A stretch of DNA of 64,000 bases, from assembly GCF_051014445.1 (NCBI RefSeq), contig NW_027488366.1, forward strand, positions 16,014,001 through 16,078,000, in the 5' to 3' direction. Positions within the stretch are counted from its first letter, which is position 1. The number at the start of each line of letters is the position of its first letter. Below, one piece after another: positions 50,019 through 63,855 of the stretch. The position numbers were made by a program, and so were the translations under genes. Below the pieces are notes generated by a model that was given only the letters and a program-made list of their open reading frames with translations, did no database searches and had not been told where the DNA came from. Source of the stretch: Colletes latitarsis. Lineage: Eukaryota; Arthropoda; Insecta; Hymenoptera; Colletidae.

Positions 50019-53000
50019 CAAAAATATTGATCGAAACCAGGTTTAATCGACTGTTTCAGTGTGGTACCGCACTACTACGTGACCCAATCCAGAAAAAACC
50101 CAGGATCCGTTCAACAAGTATGAGAAGAATGCGAAAGTATGAGTCTGATGAGTGAAAATCCCAGGCCTAACCTAGACCTAACATGCGTTATCCTCAAAAA
50201 TATTGATCGAAACCTGGTTTAATCGACAGTTTCAGTGTGGTACCACATTACTATGCTATCCAAACCAGAAGATAACCCAGGAGCTGTTCAACGAGTATGT
50301 GAAAAACGCGAAAGTATGAGCCTGATGTGGGCTAATCCCAGACCTATCCCAGACCTAACTTGCGTTGTCCTCTAAGATATTGATGGAATCCAGGTTTAAT
50401 TGACTGTTTCAGTGTTGTACTTCATTACTACGTGATGCAATCCAGAAAAAGGCCAGGATCTAGCCATCAAGTATGAGAAATATGCGAAAGAATGAGCCTG
50501 ATGAGAGCAAATCCCAGACCTAACCTAGACCTAACATGAATTATTCTCTAAAATATTGTTCAAAACCAGGTTTAATTGACTGTTTCAGTGTGGTACCACA
50601 TTACTACGTGATCCAAACCAGAAACAACCCAGGATCCGTTCAACAAGTATGTGAAGAATGCGAAAGTATGAGTCTGATGAGTGAAAATCCCAGGCCTAAC
50701 CTAGACCTAACATGCGTTATCCTCAAAAATATTGATCGAAACCTGGCTTAATCGACTGTTTCAGTGTGGTACCACACTACTACGTGACCCAATCCAGAAA
50801 AAACCCAGGATCTGTTCAACAAGTATGTGAAAAACGCGAAAGTATGAGCCTGATGAGGGAAAATCCCAGACCTATCCCAGACCTAACATGCGTTATCCTC
50901 TAAAATGTTGATCCAAACCAGGTTTAATGGAGTGTTTCAGTGTGGTACCGCACTACTACGTGACCCAATCCAGAAAAAACCCAGGATCCGTTCAACAAGT
51001 ATGAGAAGAATGCGAAAGTATGAGTCTGATGTGTGAAAATCCCAGACCTATGCCAGACCTAACTTGCGTTATCCTCAAAAATATTGATCGAAACCAGGTT
51101 TAATCGACAGCTTCAGTGTGGTACCACATTACTATGCGATCCAAACCAGAAGATAACCCAGGAGCTGTTCAACGAGTATGTGAAGAATGCGAAAGTATGA
51201 GTCTGATGAGTGAAAATCCCAGGCCTAACCTAGACCTAACATGCGTTATCCTCAAAAATGTTGATCGAAACCTGGCTTAATCGACTGTTTCAGTGTGGTA
51301 CCACATTACTATGCGATCCAAACCAGAAAATAACACAGGATCTGCCAAACGAGTATCTGAAGTGTGCGAAAGTATGAGCCTGATGAGAGCAAATCCCAGA
51401 CCTAACCTAGACCTAACATGAATTATTCTCTAAAATATTGATCGAAACCAGGTTTAATTGACTGTTTCAGTGTGGTACCACATTACTACGTGATCCAAAC
51501 CAGAAAAAGCCCAGGATCAGTTCAACAAGTATGTGAAAAACGCGAAAGTATGAGCCTGATGAGGGCGAATCCCAGACCTATGCCAGACATAACTTGCGTT
51601 ATCCTCTAAAATATTTATCAAGACCAGGTTTAATTGATTGTTTCAGTGTGGTACCACATTACTACGTGATACAATCCAGAAACAGCCCAGAATCTAGCCA
51701 TGAAGTATCAGAAATATGCGAAAGTATGAGCCTGATGATGGCAAATCCAAGACCTAACCCAAACCTAACATGAGTTATCCTCTAAAATATTTATCAAGAC
51801 CAGGTTTAATTGAATGTTTCAGTGTGGTACCACATTACTACGTGAACCAAACCAGAAAAAACCCTGTATCTGTTCAACAAGTATGTGAAGAATGCGAAAG
51901 TATGAGTCTGATGAGTGAAAATCCCTGACCTAACCTAGACCTAACATGCGTTATCCTCTAAAATGTTGATCCAAACCAGGTTTAATGGACTGTTTCAGTG
52001 TGGTACCACACTACTACGTGATCCAAACCAGAAAATACCCAGGATCTGTTCAACAAGTATGTGAAAAACGCGAAGGTATGAGCCTGATGTGGGCAAATCC
52101 CAGACCTATCCCAGACCTAACTTGCGTTGTCCTCTAAGATATTGATGGAAACCAGGTTTAATTGACTGTTTCAGTGTTGTAGCTTCATTACTACGTGATG
52201 CAATCCAGAAAAAGCCCAGGATCTAGCCATCAAGTATGAGAAATATGCGAAAGAATGAGCCTGATGAGAGCAAATCCCAGACCTAACCTAGACCTAACAT
52301 GAATTATTCTCTAATATATTGATCGAAACCAGGTTTAGTTGACCGTTTCAGTGTGGCCCCACATTACTGCGTGATCCAATCCAGAAAAAACCCAGGATCC
52401 GTTCAACAAGTATGAGAAGAATGCGAAAGTATGAGTCTGATGAGTGAAAATCCCAGGCCTAACCTAGACCTAACATGCGTTATCCTCAAAAATATTGATC
52501 GAAACCTGGTTTAATCGACTGTTTCAGTGTGGTACCACATTACTATGCGATTCAAACCAGAAGATAACCCAGGAGCTGTTCAACGAGTATGTGAAAAACG
52601 CGAAAGTATGAGCCTGATGTGGGCAAATCCCAGACCTATCCCAGACCTAACTTGCGTTGTCCTCTAAGATATTGATGGAATCCAGGTTTAATTGACTGTT
52701 TCAGTGTTGTACTTCATTACTACGTGATGCAATCCAGAAAAAGGCCAGGATCTAGCCGTCAAGTATGAGAAATATGCGAAAGAATGAGCCTGATGAGAGC
52801 AAATCCCAGACCTAACCTAGACCTAACATGAATTATTCTCTAATATATTGATCGAAACCAGGTTTAATTGACTGTTTCAGTGTGGTCCCACATTACGACG
52901 TGTTCCAAACCAGAAAAAACCCAGGATCCGTTCAACAAGTATGTGAATAATGCGAAAGTATGAGTCTGATGAGTGAAAATCCCAGGCCTAACCTAGACCT

Positions 53001-53908
53001 AACATGCGTTATCCTCAAAAATATTGATCGAAACCTGGTTTAATCGACTGTTTCAGTGTGGTACCACATTACTATGCGATCCAAACCAGAAAATAACACA
53101 GGATCTGTCAAACGAGTATGTGAAGTGTGCGAAAGTATGAGCCTGATGAGAGCAAATCCCAGACCTAACCTAGACCTAACATGAATTATTCTCTAAAATA
53201 TTGATCGAATCCAGGTTTAATTGACTGTTTCAGTGTGGTACCACATTACTACGTGATACAAACCAGAAAAAGCCCAGGATCAGTTCAACAAGTATGTGAA
53301 AAACGCGAAAGTATGAGCCTGATGAGGGCGAATCCCAGACCTATGCCAGACCTAACATGCGTTATCCTCAAAAATATTGATGGAAACCAGGTTTAATTGA
53401 CTGTTTCATCGTGGTACCACATTACTACGTGATACAATCCTGAAATAGCCCAGGATCTGTTCAACAAGTATGTGAAAAATGCGAAAGTATGATCCTGATG
53501 AGGGCAAATCCCAGACCCATCCCAGACCTAACTTGGGTTGTCCTCTAAGATATTGATGGAATCCAGGTTTAATTGACTGTTTCAGTGTTGTACTTCATTA
53601 CTACGTGATGCAATCCAGAAAAAGGCCAGGATCTAGCCATCAAGTATGAGAAATATTCGAAAGTATGACCCTGAAGAGGGCAAATCCCAGACCTATCCCA
53701 GACCTAACTTGTGTTGTCCTCTAAAATATTGATCGAAACCAGTATGAGCCTGATAAGGGCGAATCGCAGACCTATCTCAGACCTAACTTGCGTTATCCTC
53801 TAAAATATTCATCGAAACCAGGTTTAATTGACTGTTTCAGCGTGGTACCACATTACTACGTGATACAATCCAGAAATAGCCCAGGATCTGTTCAACAAGT
53901 ATGTGAAA
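49945..53908. repeat. 3.96-kb block, copy 1 of the 9946-bp pair
   Basis: Matches 59891-63855 at a constant 9946 bp. Private marks in both copies include GATGTGGGCTAATCCC, GGAGTGTTTCAG joined to GTACCGCAC, CGACAGCTTCAG, GTTGTAGCTTC, ATTATTCTCTAATATATT near GTGAATAATGCG, TTCATCGTGG, and the 79-bp stub. I noticed about ten scattered single differences plus two clustered tracts (51846-51987 and 53549-53625). Confidence 0.92.
53703..53781 (+). repeat. Truncated 79-bp monomer, copy 1
   Basis: A monomer with a 97-bp internal deletion. GATCGAAACCAG is joined directly to TATGAGCCTGATAAGGG, so everything from GTTTAATTG through the KpnI palindrome to GCGAAAG is missing. The break shares AG on both sides, consistent with end joining or microhomology. 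It shifts the 176-bp register for everything to its right by 79 bp. Confidence 0.93.
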
Positions 53909-54403
53909 AACGCGAAAGTATGAGCCTGATGAGGGAAAATCCCAGACCTATCCCAGACCTAACTTGCGTTATCCTCAAAAATATTGATCGAAACCAGGTT
54001 TAATCGACTGTTTCAGTGTGGTACCGCACTACTACGTGACCCAATCCAGAAAAAACCCAGGATCCGTTCAACAAGTATGAGAAGAATGCGAAAGTATGAA
54101 TCTGGTGAGTGAAAATCCCAGGCCTAACCTAGACCTAACATGCGTTATCCTCTAAAATGTTGATCCAAACCAGGTTTAATGGACTGTTTCAGTGTGGTAC
54201 CACGCTAGTACGTGATCCAAACCAGAAAAAACCCAGGATCTGTTCAACAAGTATGTGAAAAACGCGAAAGTATGAGCCTGATGTGGGCAAATCCCAGACC
54301 TATCCCAGACCTAACTTGCGTTGTCCTCTAAGATATTGATGGAATCCAGGTTTAATTGACTGTTTCAGTGTTGTACTTCATTACTACGTGATGCAATCCA
54401 GAA
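53883..54403. repeat. 521-bp copy of 46933-47453
   Basis: Shares the private AAGTATGAATCTGGTGAG (47144 and 54094). Spacing is 6950 bp, out of 176-bp register only because of the stub. One private change, ACCACGCTAG, lies at 54202. Confidence 0.85.
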
Positions 54404-55842
54404 ACAGCCCAGAATCTAGCCATGAAGTATGAGAAATATGCGAAAGTATGAGCCTGATGATGGCATATCCAAGACCTAACCCAAACCTAACATGCGTTAT
54501 CCTCTAAAATATTTATCAAGACCAGGTTTAATTGATTGTTTCAGTGTGGTCCCACATTATTACGTGATCCAAACCAGAAAAAACCCAGGATCCGTTCAAC
54601 AAGTATGTGAAGAATGCGAAAGTATGAGTCTGATGAGTGAAAATCCCTGACCTAACCTAGACCTAACATGCGTTATCCTCTAAAATGTTGATCCAAACCA
54701 GGTTTAATGGACTGTTTCAGTGTGGTACCACACTACTACGTGATCCAAACCAGAAAAAACCCAGGATCTGTTCAACGAGTATGTGAAAAACGCGAAGGTA
54801 TGAGCCTGATGTGGGCAAATCCCAGACCTATCCCAGACCTAACTTGCGTTGTCCTCTAAGATATTGATGGGAACCAGGTTTAATTGACTGTTTCAGTGTT
54901 GTACTTCATTACTACGTGATGCAATCCAGAAAAAGCCCAGGATCTAGCCATCAAGTATGAGAAATATGCGAAAGAATGAGCCTGATGAGAGCAAATCCCA
55001 GACCTAACCTAGACCTAACATGCGTTATCCTCTAAAATGTTGATCCAAACCAGGTTTAATGCAGTGTTTCAGTGTGGTACCACACTACTACGTGATCCAA
55101 ACCAGAAAAAACCCAGGATCCGTTCAACAAGTGTGTGAAGAATGCGAAAGTATGAGTCTGATGAGTGAAAATCCCCGGCCTAACCTAGACCTAACATGCG
55201 TTATCCTCAAAAATATTGTTCGAAACCAGGTTTAATCGACTGTTTCAGTGTGGTACCACACTACTACGTGACCCAATCCAGAAAAAACCCAGGATCTGTT
55301 CAACAAGTATGTGAAAAACGCGAAAGTATGAGCCTGATGAGGGAAAATCCCAGACCTATCCCAGACCTAACTTGCGTTATCCCCAAAAATATTGATCGAA
55401 ACCAGGTTTAATCGACTGTTTCAGTGTGGTACCGCACTACTACGTGACCCAATCCAGAAAAAACCCAGGATCCGTTCAACAAGTATGAGAAGAATGCGAA
55501 AGTATGAGTCTGATGAGTGAAAATCCCAGGCCTAACCTAGACCTAACATGCGTTATCCTCAAAAATATTGATCGAAACCTGGTTTAATCGACAGTTTCAG
55601 TGTGGTACCACATTACTATGCGATCCAAACCAGAAGATAACCCAGGAGCTGTTCAACGAGTATGTGAAAAACGCGAAAGTATGAGCCTGATGAGGGAAAA
55701 TCCCAGACCTATCCCAGACCTAACTTGCGTTATCCTCTAAAATGTTGATCCAAACCAGGTTTAATGGAGTGTTTCAGTGTGGTACCACACTACTACGTGA
55801 TCCAAACCAGAAAAAACCCAGGATCCGTTCAACAAGTGTGTG
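54404..55842. repeat. 1.4-kb block, copy 2 of three
   Basis: Matches 48500-49.9 kb with one monomer missing (the TGAGTTATCC/TTGAATG unit). From 54490 to 55842 it also matches 56427-57779 at 1937 bp, eleven monomers plus one base. Private mark: GTTCAACGAGTATG in the GCGAAGG monomer (54771). Confidence 0.85.
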
Positions 55843-55944
55843 AAAAACGCGAAAGTATGAGCCTGATGAGACCAAATCCCAGACCTAACCTAGACCTAAC
55901 ATGAATTATTCTCTAAAATATTGATCAAAACCAGGTTTAATTGA

Positions 55945-57673
55945 CTGTTTCAGTGTGGTACCACATTACTACGTGATCCAAACCAGAAAAAACCCAGGAT
56001 CAGTTCAACAAGTATGTGAAAAACGCGAAAGTATGAGCCTGATGAGGGCGAATCCCAGACCTATGCCAGACCTAACTTGCGTTATCCTCTAAAATATTGA
56101 TCGAAACCAGGTTTAATTGACTGTTTCAGCGTGGTACCACATTACTACGTGATACAAACCAGAAACAGCCCAGAATCTAGCCATGAAGTATGAGAAATAT
56201 GCGAAAGTATGAGCCTGATGATGGCATATCCAAGACCTAACCCAAACCTAACATGAGTTATCCTCTAAAATATTTATCAAGACCAGGTTTAATTGAATGT
56301 TTCAGTGTGGTACCACATTACTACGTGAACCAAACCAGAAAAAACCCTGTATCTGTTCAACAAGTATGTGAAGTGTGCGAAATTATGAGTCTGATGAGGG
56401 CAAATCCCAGACCTATCCCAGACCTAACATGCGTTATCCTCTAAAATATTTATCAAGACCAGGTTTAATTGATTGTTTCAGTGTGGTCCCACATTATTAC
56501 GTGATCCAAACCAGAAAAAACCCAGGATCCGTTCAACAAGTATGTGAAGAATGCGAAAGTATGAGTCTGATGAGTGAAAATCCCTGACCTAACCTAGACC
56601 TAACATGCGTTATCCTCTAAAATGTTGATCCAAACCAGGTTTAATGGACTGTTTCAGTGTGGTACCACACTACTACGTGATCCAAACCAGAAAAAACCCA
56701 GGATCTGTTCAACAAGTATGTGAAAAACGCGAAGGTATGAGCCTGATGTGGGCAAATCCCAGACCTATCCCAGACCTAACTTGCGTTGTCCTCTAAGATA
56801 TTGATGGGAACCAGGTTTAATTGACTGTTTCAGTGTTGTACTTCATTACTACGTGATGCAATCCAGAAAAAGCCCAGGATCTAGCCATCAAGTATGAGAA
56901 ATATGCGAAAGAATGAGCCTGATGAGAGCAAATCCCAGACCTAACCTAGACCTAACATGCGTTATCCTCTAAAATGTTGATCCAAACCAGGTTTAATGCA
57001 GTGTTTCAGTGTGGTACCACACTACTACGTGATCCAAACCAGAAAAAACCCAGGATCCGTTCAACAAGTGTGTGAAGAATGCGAAAGTATGAGTCTGATG
57101 AGTGAAAATCCCCGGCCTAACCTAGACCTAACATGCGTTATCCTCAAAAATATTGTTCGAAACCAGGTTTAATCGACTGTTTCAGTGTGGTACCACACCA
57201 CTACGTGACCCAATCCAGAAAAAACCCAGGATCTGTTCAACAAGTATGTGAAAAACGCGAAAGTATGAGCCTGATGAGGGAAAATCCCAGACCTATCCCA
57301 GACCTAACTTGCGTTATCCCCAAAAATATTGATCGAAACCAGGTTTAATCGACTGTTTCAGTGTGGTACCGCACTACTACGTGACCCAATCCAGAAAAAA
57401 CCCAGGATCCGTTCAACAAGTATGAGAAGAATGCGAAAGTATGAGTCTGATGAGTGAAAATCCCAGGCCTAACCTAGACCTAACATGCGTTATCCTCAAA
57501 AATATTGATCGAAACCTGGTTTAATCGACAGTTTCAGTGTGGTACCACATTACTATGCGATCCAAACCAGAAGATAACCCAGGAGCTGTTCAACGAGTAT
57601 GTGAAAAACGCGAAAGTATAAGCCGTATGAGGGAAAATCCCAGACCTATCCCAGACCTAACTTGCGTTATCCT
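55945..57673. repeat. 1.73-kb block, copy 3 of three
   Basis: Full-length homologue of 48290-50018. Private changes include GAAATTATGAG (56381), CACACCACTACG (57194) and AGTATAAGCCGTATGAGG (57613). The 55843-55944 link carries GATGAGACCAAATCC, repeated at 57975 (12 monomers plus one base). Confidence 0.86.
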
Positions 57674-59890
57674 CTAAAATGTTGATCCAAACCAGGTTTA
57701 ATGGAGTGTTTCAGTGTGGTACCACACTACTACGTGATCCAAACCAGAAAAAACCCAGGATCCGTTCAACAAGTGTGTGAAGAATGCGAAAGTATGAGTC
57801 TGATGAGTGAAAATCCCCGGCCAAACCTAGACCTAACATGCGTTATCCTCAAAAATATTGATCGAAACCAGGTTTAATCGACTGTTTCAGTGTGGTACCA
57901 CACTACTACGTGACCCAATCCAGAAAAAACCCAGGATCTGTTCAACAAGTATGTGAAAAACGCGAAAGTATGAGCCTGATGAGACCAAATCCCAGACCTA
58001 ACCTAGACCTAACATGAATTATTCTCTAAAATATTGATCAAAACCAGGTTTAATTGACTGTTTCAGTGTGGTACCACATTACTACGTGATCCAAACCAGA
58101 AAAAACCCAGGATCCGTTCAACAAGTATGAGAAGAATGCGAAAGTATGAGTCTGATGAGTGAAAATCCCAGGCCTAACCTAGACCTAACATGCGTTATCC
58201 TCAAAAATATTGATCGAAACCTGGTTTAATCGACTGTTTCAGTGTGGTACCACATTACTATGCGATCCAAACCAGAAAATAACCCAGGATCTGTTCAACG
58301 AGTATGTGAAGTGTGCGAAAGTATGAGTCTGATGAGGGCAAATCCCAGACCTATCCCAGACCTAACATGCGTTATCCTCTAAAATATTGATCGAAACCAG
58401 GTTTAATCGACTGTTTCAGTGTGGTCCCACATTACTACGTGATCCAAACCAGAAACAACCCAGGATCCGTTCAACAAGTATGTGAAGAATGCGAAAGTAT
58501 GAGTCTGATGAGTGAAAATCCCAGGCCTAACCTAGACCTAACATGCGTTATCCTCAAAAATATTGATCGAAACCTGGCTTAATCGACTGTTTCAGTGTGG
58601 TACCACATTACTATGCGATCCAAACCAGAAAATAACACAGGATCTGCCAAACGAGTATCTGAAGTGTGCGAAAGTATGAGCCTGATGAGAGCAAATCCCA
58701 GACCTAACCTAGACCTAACATGAATTATTCTCTAAAATATTGATCGAAACCAGGTTTAATCGACTGTTTCAGGGTGGTACCACATTACTACGTGATCCAA
58801 ACCAGAAAAAGCCCAGGATCAGTTCAACAAGTATGTGAAAAACGCGAAAGTATGAGCCTGATGAGGGCGAATCCCAGACCTATGCCAGACCTAACTTGCG
58901 TTATCCTCAAAAATATTGATCGAAGCCAGGTTTAATCGACTGTTTCAGTGTGGTACCACACTACTACGTGACCCAATCCAGAAAAAACCCAGGATCTGTT
59001 CAACAAGTATGTGAAAAACGCGAAAGTATGAGCCTGATGAGGGAAAATCCCAGACCTATCCCAGACCTAACATGCGTTATCCTCTAAAATGTTGATCCAA
59101 ACCAGGTTTAATGGAGTGTTTCAGTGTGGTACCGCACTACTACGTGACCCAATCCAGAAAAAACCCAGGATCCGTTCAACAAGTATGAGAAGAATGCGAA
59201 AGTATGAGTCTGATGAGTGAAAATCCCAGGCCTAACCTAGACCTAACATGCGTTATCCTCAAAGATATTGATCGAAACCTGGTTTAATCGACAGTTTCAG
59301 TGTGGTACCACATTACTATGCGATCCAAACCAGAAGATAACCCAGGAGCTGTTCAACGAGTATGTGAAAAACGCGAAAGTATGAGCCTGATGTGGGCAAA
59401 TCCCAGACCTATCCCAGACCTAACTTGCGTTGTCCTCTAAGATTTTGACGGAATCCAGGTTTAATTGACTGTTTCAGTGTTGTACTTCATTACTACGTGA
59501 TGCAATCCAGAAAAAGGCCAGGATCTAGCCATCAAGTATGAGAAATATGCGAAAGAATGAGCCTGATGGGAGCAAATTCCAGACCTAACCTAGACCTAAC
59601 ATGAATTATTCTCTAAAATATTGATCAAAACCAGGTTTAATTGACTGTTTCAGTGTGGTACCACATTACTACGTGATCCAAACCAGAAAAAACCCAGGAT
59701 CCGTTCAACAAGTATGAGAAGAATGCGAAAGTATGAGTCTGATGAGTGAAAATCCCAGGCCTAACCTAGACCTAACATGCGTTATCCTCAAAAATATTGA
59801 TCGAAACCAGGTTTAATCGACTGTTTCAGTGTGGTACCACACTACTACGTGACCCAATCCAGAAAAAACCCAGGATCTGTTCAACAAGTA
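57674..59890. repeat. Mosaic stretch of about 12.6 monomers
   Basis: Pieces resembling other blocks: 57780-58103 echoes 55842-55990; 58420-58770 echoes 45482-45832 (AGAAACAACCC and CCTGGCTTAATCG); 59060-59130 has the GGAGTGTTTCAG/GTACCGCAC chimera also at 50930 and 60880; and 59380-59570 is the GGCCAGG type with private GATTTTGACGG. No non-satellite content. Confidence 0.75.
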
Positions 59891-62800
59891 TGTGAAAAAC
59901 GCGAAAGTATGAGCCTGATGAGGGAAAATCCCAGACCTATCCCAGACCTAACTTGCGTTATCCTCAAAAATATTGATCGAAACCAGGTTTAATCGACTGT
60001 TTCAGTGTGGTACCGCACTACTACGTGACCCAATCCAGAAAAAACCCAGGATCCGTTCAACAAGTATGAGAAGAATGCGAAAGTATGAGTCTGATGAGTG
60101 AAAATCCCAGGCCTAACCTAGACCTAACATGCGTTATCCTCAAAAATATTGATCGAAACCTGGTTTAATCGACAGTTTCAGTGTGGTACCACATTACTAT
60201 GCGATCCAAACCAGAAGATAACCCAGGAGCTGTTCAACGAGTATGTGAAAAACGCGAAAGTATGAGCCTGATGTGGGCTAATCCCAGACCTATCCCAGAC
60301 CTAACTTGCGTTGTCCTCTAAGATATTGATGGAATCCAGGTTTAATTGACTGTTTCAGTGTTGTACTTCATTACTACGTGATGCAATCCAGAAAAAGGCC
60401 AGGATCTAGCCATCAAGTATGAGAAATATGCGAAAGAATGAGCCTGATGAGAGCAAATCCCAGACCTAACCTAGACCTAACATGAATTATTCTCTAAAAT
60501 ATTGTTCAAAACCAGGTTTAATTGACTGTTTCAGTGTGGTACCACATTACTACGTGATCCAAACCAGAAACAACCCAGGATCCGTTCAACAAGTATGTGA
60601 AGAATGCGAAAGTATGAGTCTGATGAGTGAAAATCCCAGGCCTAACCTAGACCTAACATGCGTTATCCTCAAAAATATTGATCGAAACCTGGCTTAATCG
60701 ACTGTTTCAGTGTGGTACCACACTACTACGTGACCCAATCCAGAAAAAACCCAGGATCTGTTCAACAAGTATGTGAAAAACGCGAAAGTATGAGCCTGAT
60801 GAGGGAAAATCCCAGACCTATCCCAGACCTAACATGCGTTATCCTCTAAAACGTTGATCCAAACCAGGTTTAATGGAGTGTTTCAGTGTGGTACCGCACT
60901 ACTACGTGACCCAATCCAGAAAAAACCCAGGATCCGTTCAACAAGTATGAGAAGAATGCGAAAGTATGAGTCTGATGTGTGAAAATCCCAGACCTATGCC
61001 AGACCTAACTTGCGTTATCCTCAAAAATATTGATCGAAACCAGGTTTAATCGACAGCTTCAGTGTGGTACCACATTACTATGCGATCCAAACCAGAAGAT
61101 AACCCAGGAGCTGTTCAACGAGTATGTGAAGAATGCGAAAGTATGAGTCTGATGAGTGAAAATCCCAGGCCTAACCTAGACCTAACATGCGTTATCCTCA
61201 AAAATGTTGATCGAAACCTGGCTTAATCGACTGTTTCAGTGTGGTACCACATTACTATGCGATCCAAACCAGAAAATAACACAGGATCTGCCAAACGAGT
61301 ATCTGAAGTGTGCGAAAGTATGAGCCTGATGAGAGCAAATCCCAGACCTAACCTAGACCTAACATGAATTATTCTCTAAAATATTGATCGAAACCAGGTT
61401 TAATTGACTGTTTCAGTGTGGTACCACATTACTACGTGATCCAAACCAGAAAAAGCCCAGGATCAGTTCAACAAGTATGTGAAAAACGCGAAAGTATGAG
61501 CCTGATGAGGGCGAATCCCAGACCTATGCCAGACCTAACTTGCGTTATCCTCTAAAATATTTATCAAGACCAGGTTTAATTGATTGTTTCAGTGTGGTAC
61601 CACATTACTACGTGATACAATCCAGAAACAGCCCAGAATCTAGCCATGAAGTATCAGAAATATGCGAAAGTATGAGCCTGATGATGGCAAATCCAAGACC
61701 TAACCCAAACCTAACATGAGTTATCCTCTAAAATATTTATCAAGACCAGGTTTAATTGAATGTTTCAGTGTGGTACCACATTACTACGTGATCCAAACCA
61801 GAAAATACCCAGGATCTGTTCAACAAGTATGTGAAAAACGCGAAGGTATGAGCCTGATGTGGGCAAATCCCAGACCTATCCCAGACCTAACTTGCGTTGT
61901 CCTCTAAGATATTGATGGAAACCAGGTTTAATTGACTGTTTCAGTGTGGTACCACACTACTACGTGATCCAAACCAGAAAATACCCAGGATCTGTTCAAC
62001 AAGTATGTGAAAAACGCGAAGGTATGAGCCTGATGTGGGCAAATCCCAGACCTATCCCAGACCTAACTTGCGTTGTCCTCTAAGATATTGATGGAAACCA
62101 GGTTTAATTGACTGTTTCAGTGTTGTAGCTTCATTACTACGTGATGCAATCCAGAAAAAGCCCAGGATCTAGCCATCAAGTATGAGAAATATGCGAAAGA
62201 ATGAGCCTGATGAGAGCAAATCCCAGACCTAACCTAGACCTAACATGAATTATTCTCTAATATATTGATCGAAACCAGGTTTAGTTGACCGTTTCAGTGT
62301 GGCCCCACATTACTGCGTGATCCAATCCAGAAAAAACCCAGGATCCGTTCAACAAGTATGAGAAGAATGCGAAAGTATGAGTCTGATGAGTGAAAATCCC
62401 AGGCCTAACCTAGACCTAACATGCGTTATCCTCAAAAATATTGATCGAAACCTGGTTTAATCGACTGTTTCAGTGTGGTACCACATTACTATGCGATTCA
62501 AACCAGAAGATAACCCAGGAGCTGTTCAACGAGTATGTGAAAAACGCGAAAGTATGAGCCTGATGTGGGCAAATCCCAGACCTATCCCAGACCTAACTTG
62601 CGTTGTCCTCTAAGATATTGATGGAATCCAGGTTTAATTGACTGTTTCAGTGTTGTACTTCATTACTACGTGATGCAATCCAGAAAAAGGCCAGGATCTA
62701 GCCATCAAGTATGAGAAATATGCGAAAGAATGAGCCTGATGAGAGCAAATCCCAGACCTAACCTAGACCTAACATGAATTATTCTCTAATATATTGATCG

Positions 62801-63855
62801 AAACCAGGTTTAATTGACTGTTTCAGTGTGGTCCCACATTACGACGTGATCCAAACCAGAAAAAACCCAGGATCCGTTCAACAAGTATGTGAATAATGCG
62901 AAAGTATGAGTCTGATGAGTGAAAATCCCAGGCCTAACCTAGACCTAACATGCGTTATCCTCAAAAATATTGATCGAAACCTGGTTTAATCGACTGTTTC
63001 AGTGTGGTACCACATTACTATGCGATCCAAACCAGAAAATAACACAGGATCTGTCAAACGAGTATGTGAAGTGTGCGAATGTATGAGCCTGATGAGAGCA
63101 AATCCCAGACCTAACCTAGACCTAACATGAATTATTCTCTAAAATATTGATCGAAACCAGGTTTAATTGACTGTTTCAGTGTGGTACCACATTACTACGT
63201 GATACAAACCAGAAAAAGCCCAGGATCAGTTCAACAAGTATGTGAAAAACGCGAAAGTATGAGCCTGATGAGGGCGAATCCCAGACCTATGCCAGACCTA
63301 ACATGCGTTATCCTCAAAAATATTGATGGAAACCAGGTTTAATTGACTGTTTCATCGTGGTACCACATTACTACGTGGTACAATCCAGAAATAGCCCAGG
63401 ATCTGTTCAACAAGTATGTGAAAAATGCGAAAGTATGATCCTGATGAGGGCAAATCCCAGACCCATCCCAGACCTAACTTGGGTTGTCCTCTAAAATATT
63501 GATCGAAACCAGGTTTAATGGACTGTTTCAGTGTGGTACCATATTACTAAGTGATGCAATCCAGAAAAAGACCAGGATCTAGCCATCAAGTATGAGAAAT
63601 ATTCGAAAGTATGACCCTGAAGAGGGCAAATCCCAGACCTATCCCAGACCTAACTTGTGTTGTCCTCTAAAATATTGATCGAAACCAGTATGAGCCTGAT
63701 AAGGGCGAATCCCAGACCTATCTCAGACCTAACTTGCGTTATCCTCTAAAATATTCATCGAAACCAGGTTTAATTGACTGTTTCAGCGTGGTACCACATT
63801 ACTACGTGATACAATCCAGAAATAGCCCAGGATCTGTTCAACAAGTATGTGAAAA
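59891..63855. repeat. 3.96-kb block, copy 2 of the 9946-bp pair
   Basis: Homologue of 49945-53908. Between 61792 and 61933 it differs in a cluster and there equals its own next monomer (61968-62109), giving two consecutive GAAAATACCCAGG units where copy 1 has one. Between 63495 and 63571 it differs from copy 1, which there matches the abundant GATGGAATCC/GGCCAGG type. Confidence 0.92.
63649..63727 (+). repeat. Truncated 79-bp monomer, copy 2
   Basis: Same deletion junction as at 53703-53781, 9946 bp later. The deletion therefore happened once, before the block was duplicated. It differs from copy 1 by AATCCCAG in place of AATCGCAG. Confidence 0.93.

Noticed and set aside
53703..53781. Transposon insertion or excision scar as the origin of the stub
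   Set aside because: There is no target-site duplication, terminal repeat or foreign sequence. It is a plain 97-bp internal deletion.
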